Notes under the pieces: model-generated | Databases searched by the model: none | Seen by the model: only the letters and a program-made list of their open reading frames with translations | What the model was told of the DNA's origin: nothing | Shown: piece after piece, positions 21,842 to 30,557 of the stretch | Position numbering within the stretch: position 1 is the first letter of the stretch | Layout: every line of letters starts with the position of its first letter | Assembly (NCBI RefSeq): GCF_005222845.1 | Contig: NZ_STFZ01000031.1 | Span: forward strand, 1-64,000 | Reading direction: 5' to 3' | Source of the DNA: Rhizobium sp. FY34 | GTDB lineage: Bacteria; Pseudomonadota; Alphaproteobacteria; Rhizobiales; Rhizobiaceae | DNA: 64,000 nt | Position numbers and translations under genes: made by a program

Positions 21842-24553
21842 ATGGTCAGCTTCGGTGGGATAGCCCGCAAGATCTTCGGTTCGTCCAATGACCGCCGCGT
21901 GCGTGGCTACCGCACGCATGTCGAAAAGATCGGTGCACTGGAAGAGAGCATCAAGTCTTTGTCCGACGAGGCGCTCGCGGCAAAGACCGTAGAATTCCGC
22001 CAGCAGTTGGCCAATGGAAAGAGCCTGGACGATCTGTTGATCCCGGCATTCGCCGTTGTGCGTGAGGCGTCAAGGCGGGTTCTCGGCATGCGCCCCTTCG
22101 ACGTGCAGCTGACCGGCGGCATGATCCTCAACGATGGCGCGATCGCCGAAATGAAGACCGGCGAAGGCAAGACGCTGGTGGGAACCCTGCCCGTCTATCT
22201 GAACGCCCTGCCGGGCAAGGGCGTGCATGTCGTGACGGTGAACGACTATCTCGCCCAGCGCGACGCCGCCACCATGAGCCGGCTGTACGGATTCCTCGGC
22301 CTGACCACTGGAGTCATCGTGCATGGCCTGGACGACGAGCAGCGCCGCGCGGCCTATGCCTGCGACATCACCTATGCGACAAACAACGAGCTTGGCTTCG
22401 ATTACCTGCGCGACAACATGAAATATGACCGCGGCCAGATGGTGCAGCGCGGCCATAATTTCGCGATCGTCGATGAAGTGGATTCCATCCTCGTCGATGA
22501 AGCGCGCACGCCGCTGATCATTTCCGGTCCGCTCGACGACCGCTCCGAATTGTACAATACGATCGATGCCTTCATTCCGGTTCTGACGCCGGACGACTAC
22601 GAGATTGACGAGAAGCAGCGTTCGGCCAACTTCTCGGAAACCGGCACGGAAAAGCTGGAAAACCTGCTGCGGGCTGCCGGCCTGTTGAAGGGTGAATCGC
22701 TCTACGACGTGGAAAACGTTGCGATCGTTCACCACATCAACAACGCGCTGAAGGCCAACAAGCTGTTCCAGCGTGACAAGGACTACATCGTCCGCAACAA
22801 CGAGATTGTCATCATCGACGAGTTTACCGGCCGCATGATGCCCGGCCGCCGGTATTCGGAAGGCCAGCACCAGGCTCTGGAAGCCAAGGAAAAGGTACAG
22901 ATCCAGCCGGAAAACCAGACGCTCTCCTCGATCACCTTCCAGAACTATTTCCGCATGTATGCAAAGCTTGCCGGCATGACCGGTACGGCCTCCACCGAAG
23001 CGGAAGAATTCTCCAACATCTATAGCCTCGATGTTGTCGAGGTGCCGACCAACCTGCCGATCCAGCGTATCGACGAGGACGACGAGGTCTATCGGTCGGG
23101 CGAAGAGAAGTTCAAGGCAATCATCGAAGAAATCAAGGTTGCCCATGCGCGCAACCAGCCGGTGCTGGTCGGCACAACATCGATCGAGAAGTCCGAACTG
23201 CTGGCCACTATGCTGCGCCAGTCCGGCTTTACCAATTTCAGCGTTCTGAACGCCCGCTATCACGAGCAGGAAGCCTATATCGTTTCGCAGGCCGGCGTGC
23301 CGGGTGCCGTCACCATCGCCACGAACATGGCGGGCCGCGGCACCGACATCCAGCTCGGCGGCAATATCGACATGCGCCTGGAGCGCGAACTGGAGGGCAT
23401 GGAGCCCGGCCCGGAACGCGACGCCAAGGAAGCGGCCATCCGCGCCGACGTGAAGGAACTGAAGGCCAAGGCGCTGGCCGCCGGCGGCCTCTTTGTCATC
23501 GCCACCGAACGCCATGAGAGCCGCCGCATCGACAACCAGCTGCGTGGACGCTCCGGCCGTCAGGGCGACCCTGGCCGCTCGAAATTCTACCTGTCGCTGC
23601 AGGACGACCTGATGCGGATCTTCGGCTCCGACCGCATGGACGGCATGCTGCAGAAGCTTGGCCTGAAGGAAGGTGAAGCGATCGTCCATCCCTGGATCAA
23701 CAAGGCTCTGGAACGCGCGCAGAAGAAGGTTGAAGCCCGCAATTTCGACACCCGCAAGAACCTTCTGAAATATGACGATGTCACCAATGACCAGCGCAAG
23801 GTGATCTTCGAACAGCGCATCGAACTTATGGACGCGACGGATCTGACGGAAACCGTCACCGACATGCGCCATGAAGTCATCGACATGCTGGTGACCAAGC
23901 ATATTCCTGAGCGCGCCTATGCCGAGCAATGGGATGCGGCTGGCCTGAAGGAAGGCCTCGAACGCCTGCTGAACCTCAACCTGCCCGTCGAGGACTGGGT
24001 CAAGGAAGAAGGCATTGCCGAGGACGATATCCGCGAGCGGATCGTCGAAGTCGCCGATGCCGCCGCCAAGGATCGCGCCGAACGCTTCGGGCCAGAGATC
24101 ATGACTTATGTGGAACGCTCCATCCTTCTGCAAACGCTCGACAATCTGTGGCGCGAGCATATCGTCAATCTCGATCACCTGCGCTCCGTTGTCGGTTTCC
24201 GCGGCTATGCCCAGCGCGATCCGCTTCAGGAATACAAGGCGGAAGCTTTCGAGCTGTTCCAGGCACTTCTGGCCAACCTGCGCGAAGTGGTCACCGCCCA
24301 GTTGATGCGCGTCGAACTTGTGCGCGATGCGCCGCCGGCACCTGAGCCGCCGCCGATCATGCAGGCCCATCACATTGATGCAACCACCGGCGAAGATGAA
24401 TTCGGCCAGCCGATCGGCTATCCGGTCGCCGCTGCGGAAAACCGCGATCCGGCAGACCAGGAGACCTGGGGCAAGGTTGGCCGCAACGAGCCGTGCCCTT
24501 GCGGTTCCGGAAAGAAGTACAAGCACTGCCACGGCGCATTCGAAGCCGTCTGA
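21842..24553 (+). CDS. secA: Preprotein translocase subunit SecA
   Basis: SecA is the ATPase motor that drives unfolded proteins through SecYEG. The 903-residue length is standard. Visible parts are the Walker A region [10 protein letters not shown] near residue 105, the Walker B-type [12 protein letters not shown] near 215, helicase motifs such as [12 protein letters not shown] near 497, and the C-terminal zinc-binding SEC-C tail [14 protein letters not shown] that binds SecB. AAAGGA lies eight bases before the ATG. A terminator follows 24 bases after the stop. Confidence 0.98.
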   Translation: MVSFGGIARKIFGSSNDRRVRGYRTHVEKIGALEESIKSLSDEALAAKTVEFRQQLANGKSLDDLLIPAFAVVREASRRVLGMRPFDVQLTGGMILNDGAIAEMKTGEGKTLVGTLPVYLNALPGKGVHVVTVNDYLAQRDAATMSRLYGFLGLTTGVIVHGLDDEQRRAAYACDITYATNNELGFDYLRDNMKYDRGQMVQRGHNFAIVDEVDSILVDEARTPLIISGPLDDRSELYNTIDAFIPVLTPDDYEIDEKQRSANFSETGTEKLENLLRAAGLLKGESLYDVENVAIVHHINNALKANKLFQRDKDYIVRNNEIVIIDEFTGRMMPGRRYSEGQHQALEAKEKVQIQPENQTLSSITFQNYFRMYAKLAGMTGTASTEAEEFSNIYSLDVVEVPTNLPIQRIDEDDEVYRSGEEKFKAIIEEIKVAHARNQPVLVGTTSIEKSELLATMLRQSGFTNFSVLNARYHEQEAYIVSQAGVPGAVTIATNMAGRGTDIQLGGNIDMRLERELEGMEPGPERDAKEAAIRADVKELKAKALAAGGLFVIATERHESRRIDNQLRGRSGRQGDPGRSKFYLSLQDDLMRIFGSDRMDGMLQKLGLKEGEAIVHPWINKALERAQKKVEARNFDTRKNLLKYDDVTNDQRKVIFEQRIELMDATDLTETVTDMRHEVIDMLVTKHIPERAYAEQWDAAGLKEGLERLLNLNLPVEDWVKEEGIAEDDIRERIVEVADAAAKDRAERFGPEIMTYVERSILLQTLDNLWREHIVNLDHLRSVVGFRGYAQRDPLQEYKAEAFELFQALLANLREVVTAQLMRVELVRDAPPAPEPPPIMQAHHIDATTGEDEFGQPIGYPVAAAENRDPADQETWGKVGRNEPCPCGSGKKYKHCHGAFEAV

Positions 24554-24577
24554 CGCCAAGTTTTTCACGCCATCAAG

Positions 24578-24607
24578 GGCCGTATCTCGAAAGGGGTACG
24601 GTCTTTT
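24578..24607 (+). terminator. Rho-independent terminator of secA
   Basis: GGCCGTATC (24578-24586) pairs with GGTACGGTC (24595-24603) through a nine-pair stem with two G-U pairs, followed directly by TTTT. Confidence 0.78.
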
Positions 24608-24728
24608 CATTTGGCCGATCCGCCCGTTTGACTTGCAACTGACCACCGACAGGCAATCGTTTCTTAACCGTAGCCAACGCATAGTGGCGGCCTTGTTCTT
24701 GCGTCACTGCGAGTAAGGCGTGCCTGAC

Positions 24729-26153
24729 ATGACAGTCATCGAAACGGCGGAGAAATTTCTCCCGCTCAGCCTCCGGATTCGGCTTGCGCCGATGATCCGC
24801 AGGCTTGCGCCCGTTTTGTCGGGTGCAGACGAAACCTCGCGTGCGCAGCGCATGGCACTGATCGCCTTTGCCATCCGAATCATCAGCGCCGCCATTGCCT
24901 TCATCTCGCAGATCGTCCTGGCACGCCTGATGGGTGAATTCGAATACGGCATTTTTGCCTTTGTCTGGGTGCTGGTCGTCGTCTTCGGCAATCTCTCCTG
25001 CCTCGGTTTCCACACCGCCGTCATCCGCTTCCTGCCCTTGCACGAAACACGCGGCGAACATGAACTGGTGCGCGGGTTGAACTGGACGGCACGGGTATTT
25101 GCCCTGCTTTGCGCCAGCATTCTGGCCGTCTCGGGCTATGCCTTCCTGCAGGTGTTTGACCATATCGTGCCGGACTACTGGATGGTGCCGGTCTTCCTCG
25201 GCCTCATTACCCTGCCGATGATTGCGCTGGGCGATGTACTGGACGGCACGGCGCGCGCCAATGGCTGGGCTGTCACCGCCATGAGCCCAACCTATATCAT
25301 GCGGCCGCTGCTGATCCTGGCGCTGATGCTGCTGGCCATCTGGTGGGGTGCACCGCGCGGCGCCCGCACCGCCATGGAGGCGGCCCTTGTCGCCACCTAT
25401 ATCACCACGCTCCTGCAATTCTTGCGAGTGACCTGGCGGCTGCGCCGGCATCTGGGGCCTGGCCGGCTTGCCTTCGATATTCGCCCGTGGACGCGCTTTG
25501 CCCTGCCGCTTTTTCTCGTTGACGGTATCGGCTTTCTGCTGACCAATTCCGACGTGGTGGTGGTTGGCCTCTATCTGCCACCGGATCAGGTGGCCATCTA
25601 TTTTGCTGCTGCCAAAACCATAGCGCTTGTGCAATTTGTCTATTTTTCCGTGAAGGCTGCGGCTGCGCCGCGCTTTTCGACCATCATTGCCAAGGACGAC
25701 CGCCAGGAATTGACCGAATTTGCCGGCCAGGCGGCACGGTGGACGTTCTGGCCCGCCCTCGTCGTGGGCCTGACCGTGCTTGCAGCGGGCAATCTGCTGC
25801 TGTCGCTGTTTGGCTCAGCTTTCACCGAGGGCTACCCGCTGATGGTGATCCTGTTTGCCGGCATTCTGGCCAAGGCCTCTGTTGGACCCGGCGAGATCCT
25901 GCTCAACATGGCAGGGCGGCAGAAGCTCTGCGTCATCCTCTACGGTTTCATCCTCATTTCCAGCATTGCCCTCAACATGCTGCTCATTCCACGCTTCGGC
26001 CTCTTTGGTGCCGCAACGGCAACCGCCGCCGCCATGATGATCGAAGCGATCCTTCTTCATATTGCCGTGCGCCGCACGCTGGGCATCGTGATCTTTGCCT
26101 TTGCGCGGCCAATGCCGGCATCATCGCATGAAAGGCAGGACGATCATGGTTGA
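24729..26153 (+). CDS. Wzx-type polysaccharide flippase (MATE/MVF-like superfamily)
   Basis: This integral membrane protein of 474 residues has about 12 to 14 hydrophobic segments spread over the chain from residue 38 onwards. The segment ARLMGEFEYGIFAFVWVL near the second helix is typical of polysaccharide biosynthesis transporters. It would move undecaprenyl-linked repeat units across the inner membrane. A GTG three codons upstream is possible, but the ATG at 24729 has a better-placed AAGG. The stop overlaps the following CelD-like gene by eight bases. It opens the plus-strand half of the polysaccharide locus. Confidence 0.85.
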   Translation: MTVIETAEKFLPLSLRIRLAPMIRRLAPVLSGADETSRAQRMALIAFAIRIISAAIAFISQIVLARLMGEFEYGIFAFVWVLVVVFGNLSCLGFHTAVIRFLPLHETRGEHELVRGLNWTARVFALLCASILAVSGYAFLQVFDHIVPDYWMVPVFLGLITLPMIALGDVLDGTARANGWAVTAMSPTYIMRPLLILALMLLAIWWGAPRGARTAMEAALVATYITTLLQFLRVTWRLRRHLGPGRLAFDIRPWTRFALPLFLVDGIGFLLTNSDVVVVGLYLPPDQVAIYFAAAKTIALVQFVYFSVKAAAAPRFSTIIAKDDRQELTEFAGQAARWTFWPALVVGLTVLAAGNLLLSLFGSAFTEGYPLMVILFAGILAKASVGPGEILLNMAGRQKLCVILYGFILISSIALNMLLIPRFGLFGAATATAAAMMIEAILLHIAVRRTLGIVIFAFARPMPASSHERQDDHG

Positions 26154-27432
26154 GCTTCCGCCACGCGCAGCCTCGCTGCTGGACCCGGCCGCGATACCGC
26201 CCGCTCTGCCCGCCGAACGGATGCCGGTCGAGATCCCGGACGCGCCGCTGAAACTGGCCGTCGGGCGTCCGGGCCGCAGCCTGTCGGTCTATCCGGCTAG
26301 CATGGGCTATGACCTGCAGGAGGAACTCGACTTCCTGTCCAACAGGGCGATGGAGCCGAACATTTTCTTTACCGGGCGAATGCTGGCGCCCGCCATGCCG
26401 CGCGTCGAGGATCGGCAGGTGCAACTCGCCCTTATCCGCGACCAGTCCGATCGCTATGGCCGCATGCGGTTGCTGATGCCGTTCTCGCAGGAAAAACCCG
26501 GTTTCTCGATAGGGGCTGCCTCGATCATCCGGGTCTGGGCCAATCCCTTCGGTCCGCTCGGCACGCCGCTGGTCGATGCCGAAGATGCAGCTGAGACTCT
26601 CGACAATCTGTTGGAGGTTCTGGGAAGTCGTGAAGCGCGCCTGCCCAAGGTGCTCGTTATGCCTGACCTGCGGTTCGGCGGCCGTTTCGCGCAGTTGATG
26701 CGCGCTGTGGCACTTGCCCGCAATCTGCCGGTCACGATTACCGGCACCTATCAGCGCCCCATGCTGGAAAGCCCTCTCGACGGTGGCACCTATCTGAAAC
26801 AGGCGGTTTCCCCGCACCATTTGCGGGAAATGGGCCGTCAATGGCGCAGGCTTGCCGCCGATGGCCCACTCACTTACGAGGTTGCCCGCCAGCCGGCCGA
26901 TATAAGGCGCCGCGCGGAAGAGTTTCTGGCGCTTGAGGCCAAGGGCTGGAAGGGTCGCAAGCGTTCCGCGCTTATCAATGACCGTTACCGAGCAGCCTTT
27001 GCCCGCGAGGCCATCGGCAATCTGGCGGAAGCCGATGCTGTGCGCATCCACACAATCGACTACAAGGGCAAGGCGATCGCCTCACTGGTCGTGTTCGTCA
27101 TGGCCGGCGAAGCCTATACTTGGAAGACAGCCTATGATGAGGAGTTCTCGCGCTTCTCGCCCGGCAAGCTGCTGATGATGAAGCTGACTGACTGGCATCT
27201 TGATGACGCCAATATCACGCGCTCCGACAGTTGCGCCGTGCCGGATCATCCGATCATGAGCCGGTTCTGGAGCGAACGAGAGGAGATGGGAACGCTCGTC
27301 ATCGGCCTTACCGAAGCTGGCGATCGCGACGTGCGCCAGGTGGCAGCACAACTCCACCTCTACCGCAACACCCGCAACATGGCCCGCATCCTGCGCGAAA
27401 AGATCATGGGCCTGGCCGGACGAGAGGGGTAA
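26146..27432 (+). CDS. GNAT/FemAB-type acyltransferase (CelD-like)
   Basis: The 428-residue protein resembles the CelD/BcsL group of acyltransferases linked to exopolysaccharide and cellulose production. The C-terminal half carries the GNAT-like domain: REEFLALEAKGWKGRKRSAL is replaced here by EEFLALEAKGWKGRKRSAL near residue 263, then DYKGKAIASLVVFVMAGEAYTW and YDEEFSRFSPGKLLMM. It starts eight bases inside the flippase gene with AGGCAGGA ahead, so the two are coupled and probably modify and export the same glycan. The acyl group and acceptor sugar are unknown. Confidence 0.82.
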   Translation: MVELPPRAASLLDPAAIPPALPAERMPVEIPDAPLKLAVGRPGRSLSVYPASMGYDLQEELDFLSNRAMEPNIFFTGRMLAPAMPRVEDRQVQLALIRDQSDRYGRMRLLMPFSQEKPGFSIGAASIIRVWANPFGPLGTPLVDAEDAAETLDNLLEVLGSREARLPKVLVMPDLRFGGRFAQLMRAVALARNLPVTITGTYQRPMLESPLDGGTYLKQAVSPHHLREMGRQWRRLAADGPLTYEVARQPADIRRRAEEFLALEAKGWKGRKRSALINDRYRAAFAREAIGNLAEADAVRIHTIDYKGKAIASLVVFVMAGEAYTWKTAYDEEFSRFSPGKLLMMKLTDWHLDDANITRSDSCAVPDHPIMSRFWSEREEMGTLVIGLTEAGDRDVRQVAAQLHLYRNTRNMARILREKIMGLAGREG

Positions 27433-27460
27433 GACAGGAAGCCGGCGCGCAAAAGTCTCC

Positions 27461-27553
27461 TCACAGCAGCTGCGAGAGCCCCCAGAGCACGAGCGTCCAT
27501 ATCGTGATCGACACGACGATGCTTGCCAGAAGATATCGAAATCGCTTTGTCAT
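27461..27553 (-). CDS. Micro-membrane protein, 30 residues
   Basis: A short frame on the minus strand encodes 30 residues starting MTKRFRYLLASIVVSITIW and ending WGLSQLL. It has a basic head and then a single hydrophobic helix. An AGG lies five to seven bases before the ATG. Evidence for translation is its close gap-free resemblance to the protein encoded at 27756-27926: shared pattern MTxR, LAS, S, IW. It lies just beyond the end of the CelD-like gene on the opposite strand. No family was recognised. A chance frame cannot be excluded because of its length. Confidence 0.45.
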   Translation of the reverse strand: MTKRFRYLLASIVVSITIWTLVLWGLSQLL

Positions 27554-27755
27554 CAGACCTGGATAACCCAGAACAGGCCAGTCTTTGGTCCCACAGACGA
27601 TCAAAGCTGAACAATCCTATGCCAATTTACAGCAATTCCGATTGGAACGCGCCTTTGTGAAACACAAAGTTCGTGGCCATATCACGGCAGAGGACCGATT
27701 TCACGACACGGATCGCAAGTCTCCTTGGCTTGCGTCTGACTTCAAAATGCCACGA

Positions 27756-27926
27756 CTACCCGTGATGCGTGCGTTGCGTGCCATCGGTCAATGAATGCTG
27801 GCCATACAGCTGATTGCCGCCATCGGTCGATGGCCTCAAGGCAGCTGTTTCCACGTGGATGAACACTGCCCAGATTCCAAGAGACAGAATGGCACTTGCC
27901 AGCCAGACTTTGCCGCGACCCGTCAT
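27756..27926 (-). CDS. Small single-pass membrane protein, 56 residues
   Basis: The frame starts MTGRGKVWLASAILSLGIW, a basic head followed by one hydrophobic helix, and then has a short hydrophilic tail (VETAALRPSTDGGNQLYG... ending THHG). An excellent ribosome binding site, AGAAGGA, stands seven bases before the ATG. The first 24 residues match the micro-protein at 27461-27553 at M, T, R, L, A, S, S, I and W without gaps. The two sit 202 bases apart on the minus strand between the CelD-like and sugar transferase genes. The function is unknown. Confidence 0.6.
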   Translation of the reverse strand: MTGRGKVWLASAILSLGIWAVFIHVETAALRPSTDGGNQLYGQHSLTDGTQRTHHG

Positions 27927-28221
27927 GATGAATTCCTTCTCCGCAAGACGATGAGAGACCTTTCGACGACCTTTGTGCCGAAGATCCGGTAATTCGAGAC
28001 ATTTTCATGGCGCATTTGGCGCAAGCCCACCCATTCACGATCAAGTGACATCGGGCCGCGAACGGACCTCCTCATCCCAAGAACCCACGTCCCCAACTCC
28101 CAATTGCACAAATGCCACATTTGGAGACAGTGTTAACTATTCATTCATTATAAGGATGACTCGCAAGTCGCTTTGGAGTAAAGATCAGGAAACTAAGGCG
28201 TTTTGTGTGGGTTGGTGGAAA

Positions 28222-28938
28222 ATGAGCCTAATTGCTAATCAAAATTCTGCTGACAATTTAGTCTACACGAGCTCAAAAGCAGCAAGCTCGGAATATAGTC
28301 CTTTGACATTCCCCGACACGGCACAGTCTGCGATCCTGTCGTCTTTAGCCAAGCGAAGCTTCGATATCGTATTCTCCGCAGCTATATTGGTTCTTTTGCT
28401 GCCCGTGCTGCTGCTGATAGCGCTTTCAATCAAACTGGAAAGCCGCGGTCCGGTGCTGTTTCGCCAGACGCGATGGGGGCGCGATCAGAAATTGATCGTG
28501 ATTTACAAGTTCCGATCCATGCGTCAGGACCTTTGCGATCATTCTGGGGTCACACAGACAACGGTCGAGGATCCGCGAATTACGCGTGTGGGCGCATTTT
28601 TGCGGAAAACCAGCCTTGATGAACTGCCGCAGTTCATCAATGTGCTGAAAGGTGACTTGTCTGTCGTTGGACCACGGTGCCATGCCATAGGCATGTTTGC
28701 CGGTGGTCAGCGTTACGAGGATCTCGTTCCGGAGTATCATCAGCGACATACCGTGCGGCCGGGCATTACGGGCCTTGCGCAGGTGCGTGGTTGGCGCGGC
28801 CCAACGACCGACCCGGTTCACGCTCGGGCACGCATCGTCAGCGACCTTTACTATATCAAAAACTATAGTTTCCTGCTGGATATGAAGATCGTCATCGCAA
28901 CGATCAAGAATGAGATGAGCGGCGGCACGGGGCTCTGA
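28222..28938 (+). CDS. Bacterial sugar transferase (undecaprenyl-phosphate sugar-1-phosphate transferase)
   Basis: This initiating enzyme moves a sugar-1-phosphate onto undecaprenyl phosphate at the inner membrane. It is a 238-residue ExoY/PssA-sized protein. There is one membrane segment near residues 40-65 ([20 protein letters not shown]), then the family motifs [33 protein letters not shown] and [15 protein letters not shown]. The common GPRP motif reads GPRC here. The start at 28222 is preferred; the frame is open upstream to 27973 but that extension has no family features. The 5' flank (28100-28220) is noticeably AT-rich. Confidence 0.9.
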   Translation: MSLIANQNSADNLVYTSSKAASSEYSPLTFPDTAQSAILSSLAKRSFDIVFSAAILVLLLPVLLLIALSIKLESRGPVLFRQTRWGRDQKLIVIYKFRSMRQDLCDHSGVTQTTVEDPRITRVGAFLRKTSLDELPQFINVLKGDLSVVGPRCHAIGMFAGGQRYEDLVPEYHQRHTVRPGITGLAQVRGWRGPTTDPVHARARIVSDLYYIKNYSFLLDMKIVIATIKNEMSGGTGL

Positions 28939-29197
28939 TTCGACCTCGAAACGCCAGCTGCAAACCAGCAGCCGCCTTCATTGCAACCGGTTCAGTCGGC
29001 TTCCAAACACATTCCTGCAACAGAACAACTCTCCCAGCTTTGCTCAGGATTGATGCAATCGAGTGCAACGCGATAAATCCGTGCATGCGTCTTGCAATCG
29101 TGGACGAGAATCCCATTTCCTACTCAGTGGCAGCCATTGTACGGGCACTGCCATTTTCGGGGCGGCACGCACCCTGGCCCCAATGAAGGAGGACATC

Positions 29198-29407
29198 ATG
29201 TCTTCCGGCGAAGCTTCAAAGTCCATCTATCCTGTCTGGCCCGATCTTACACGCAACGCCCCGCATGGCGCATGCCTGCGTCATGTCACAGCTGGTCCTG
29301 GCCTCAAGCGTAACGTTGTGCGTTTTGCAACCACACGCTTCCAGCAGCGGCCACGCTCGACCGTCATGGTGCGGCAATATCCCGGCATCGGAGGGTTTCA
29401 GTCTTGA
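29198..29407 (+). CDS. Hypothetical basic protein, 69 residues
   Basis: A strong AAGGAGG seven bases before the ATG and coupling to the next gene support this small gene. It starts MSSGEASKSIYPVWPDLTRN and is rich in Arg in its second half (TTRFQQRPRSTVMVRQ). No membrane segment, signal peptide or known motif is visible. Its TGA stop overlaps the TTG start of the DUF1488 gene (TTGA), so the two are probably translated together. The family was not recognised. Confidence 0.6.
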   Translation: MSSGEASKSIYPVWPDLTRNAPHGACLRHVTAGPGLKRNVVRFATTRFQQRPRSTVMVRQYPGIGGFQS

Positions 29408-29679
29408 CCCTTTCCTTCCCCAATCCTGCCAGAAGCTATGATGAAAGCCGCCGCCGAGTTCGGTTCCTTGGCCATGACGGATTAATGCAGATCCGCTTCT
29501 TCCTGCCGGTGGAAATCCTCGCCGCGGACCTTTCGTCGCGCACCCCCACCGAGGCCGACTACCTCTCGGCGTTTGATGGCATGCGCAAACGCATCTTCGA
29601 AATTGCCCAGAAGACCTATGCGTCAAAGCAAAAAGACATGATCGAACTTGATCCGCGCAGTTTTGGCCGCACCGCCTGA
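29404..29679 (+). CDS. DUF1488 family protein
   Basis: The 91-residue protein fits DUF1488: it opens MTLSFPNPARSYDESRRRVRF, then LGHDGLMQIRFFLPVEIL, and ends in a helix around DYLSAFDGMRKRIFEIAQKTY. The start is TTG with GGAGGG eight bases ahead, overlapping the stop of the 69-residue gene. The family is common in alphaproteobacteria and burkholderias and has no assigned function. It is the first recognisable member of a run of small plus-strand genes that precedes the glycosyltransferase. Confidence 0.82.
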   Translation: MTLSFPNPARSYDESRRRVRFLGHDGLMQIRFFLPVEILAADLSSRTPTEADYLSAFDGMRKRIFEIAQKTYASKQKDMIELDPRSFGRTA

Positions 29680-29888
29680 TCTGCGGACCTTCGTCCGTGG
29701 TCCTCGCGCGGCCAGGACATGGTATTTTAAGGGGACTGGCTGGCTGACGGATCGGTTGAAAGCCGGAACGCGGCCCTTCTGCCGTGACGCACCATTGCGC
29801 ATGCACCGAATGCCCAGACACGGGCCGCAAACGCCATCGCCCGTCCGCTACGGCGCTCCTGCCACTCCAGATCAAGGAAGTTTGCTCG

Positions 29889-30155
29889 ATGTTTACCAGA
29901 TCCAAGACGCGCACAGTGCATTTCCAACGTCCGTTCACGCTTTCAGGCCTCGGCGGCATGCAGCCACCGGGCGATTACCAGGTGCAGGACGATGAAGAAC
30001 AGATCCCCGGCATTGCCTGGCTCGCCTATCGGCGCGTGGCAACCCTGATCGATATCATCTCCGGCCCAACGATCAGCCGGGTCGCGATAGACAATGCCGA
30101 TCTGCAGGCCGCGATCGACAAGGATCGGGCCATACCGTTCACCCGCGTAACCTAG
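29889..30155 (+). CDS. Conserved hypothetical protein, 88 residues
   Basis: The protein begins MFTRSKTRTVHFQRPFTLSG and contains PPGDYQVQDDEEQIPGIAWLAYRR split across residues 26-49. This layout, a beta-rich front with GDYxVxxDEE, is familiar from short rhizobial proteins of unknown function. AAGGAAG lies nine bases before the ATG. No signal peptide or membrane segment is visible. It is 209 bases beyond the DUF1488 gene, so it may have its own promoter. Confidence 0.72.
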   Translation: MFTRSKTRTVHFQRPFTLSGLGGMQPPGDYQVQDDEEQIPGIAWLAYRRVATLIDIISGPTISRVAIDNADLQAAIDKDRAIPFTRVT

Positions 30156-30269
30156 CGCTTCTATTCCAGCATTTCATAGAAGAGCGATCGCCAAGCGGGC
30201 GTCAGATGTCAAATTCATTCCACGAACCGTGCCTGAATACAGGCCTGTCGGCAAAGCAAAGGAACTTTA

Positions 30270-30473
30270 ATGCCTCCTCATCGGTTCTCTATCGGCCAGC
30301 TTGTCCGCCTCACCAAAAATCGCCTGCTCTCGCGACCGGCCAACCAGACCTATACGATCCAGGCGCCACTACCCTGGCAGGGCGATCAACCGCAGTACCG
30401 ACTGCGCGATGCGCAGTCCAACCAGGAGCGCGTCGCGCTGGAGCAGGATCTCGAGCGGATCAATCTGATCTGA
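30270..30473 (+). CDS. Conserved hypothetical protein, 67 residues
   Basis: The short protein starts MPPHRFSIGQLVRL and carries YTIQAPLPWQGDQPQYRLRD, then ERVALEQDLERI. The FxxGQxVRL opening and PQYRxR core resemble small rhizobial proteins of unknown function with an SH3-like or KOW-like beta fold; this fold is an inference. AGGAAC precedes the ATG at normal distance. It lies 84 bases upstream of the large glycosyltransferase gene on the same strand. Confidence 0.7.
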   Translation: MPPHRFSIGQLVRLTKNRLLSRPANQTYTIQAPLPWQGDQPQYRLRDAQSNQERVALEQDLERINLI

Positions 30474-30557
30474 ACTCCGGTTCACACCGGATCTGCTATG
30501 CCCGGCCACCGGCATCCCGCCGTTGAAGGGCGCGACCGTCCTTAAAGGGGAATTCTG

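Noticed and set aside
22070-24682. 870-codon open frame on the minus strand opposite secA
   Set aside because: It mirrors the codon pattern of secA, has no ribosome site and no motif, and secA is certain. Such long antisense frames are common in GC-rich genes.
27973-28221. N-terminal extension of the sugar transferase
   Set aside because: The added 83 residues have no family features; the DNA is AT-rich and looks like a promoter and leader.
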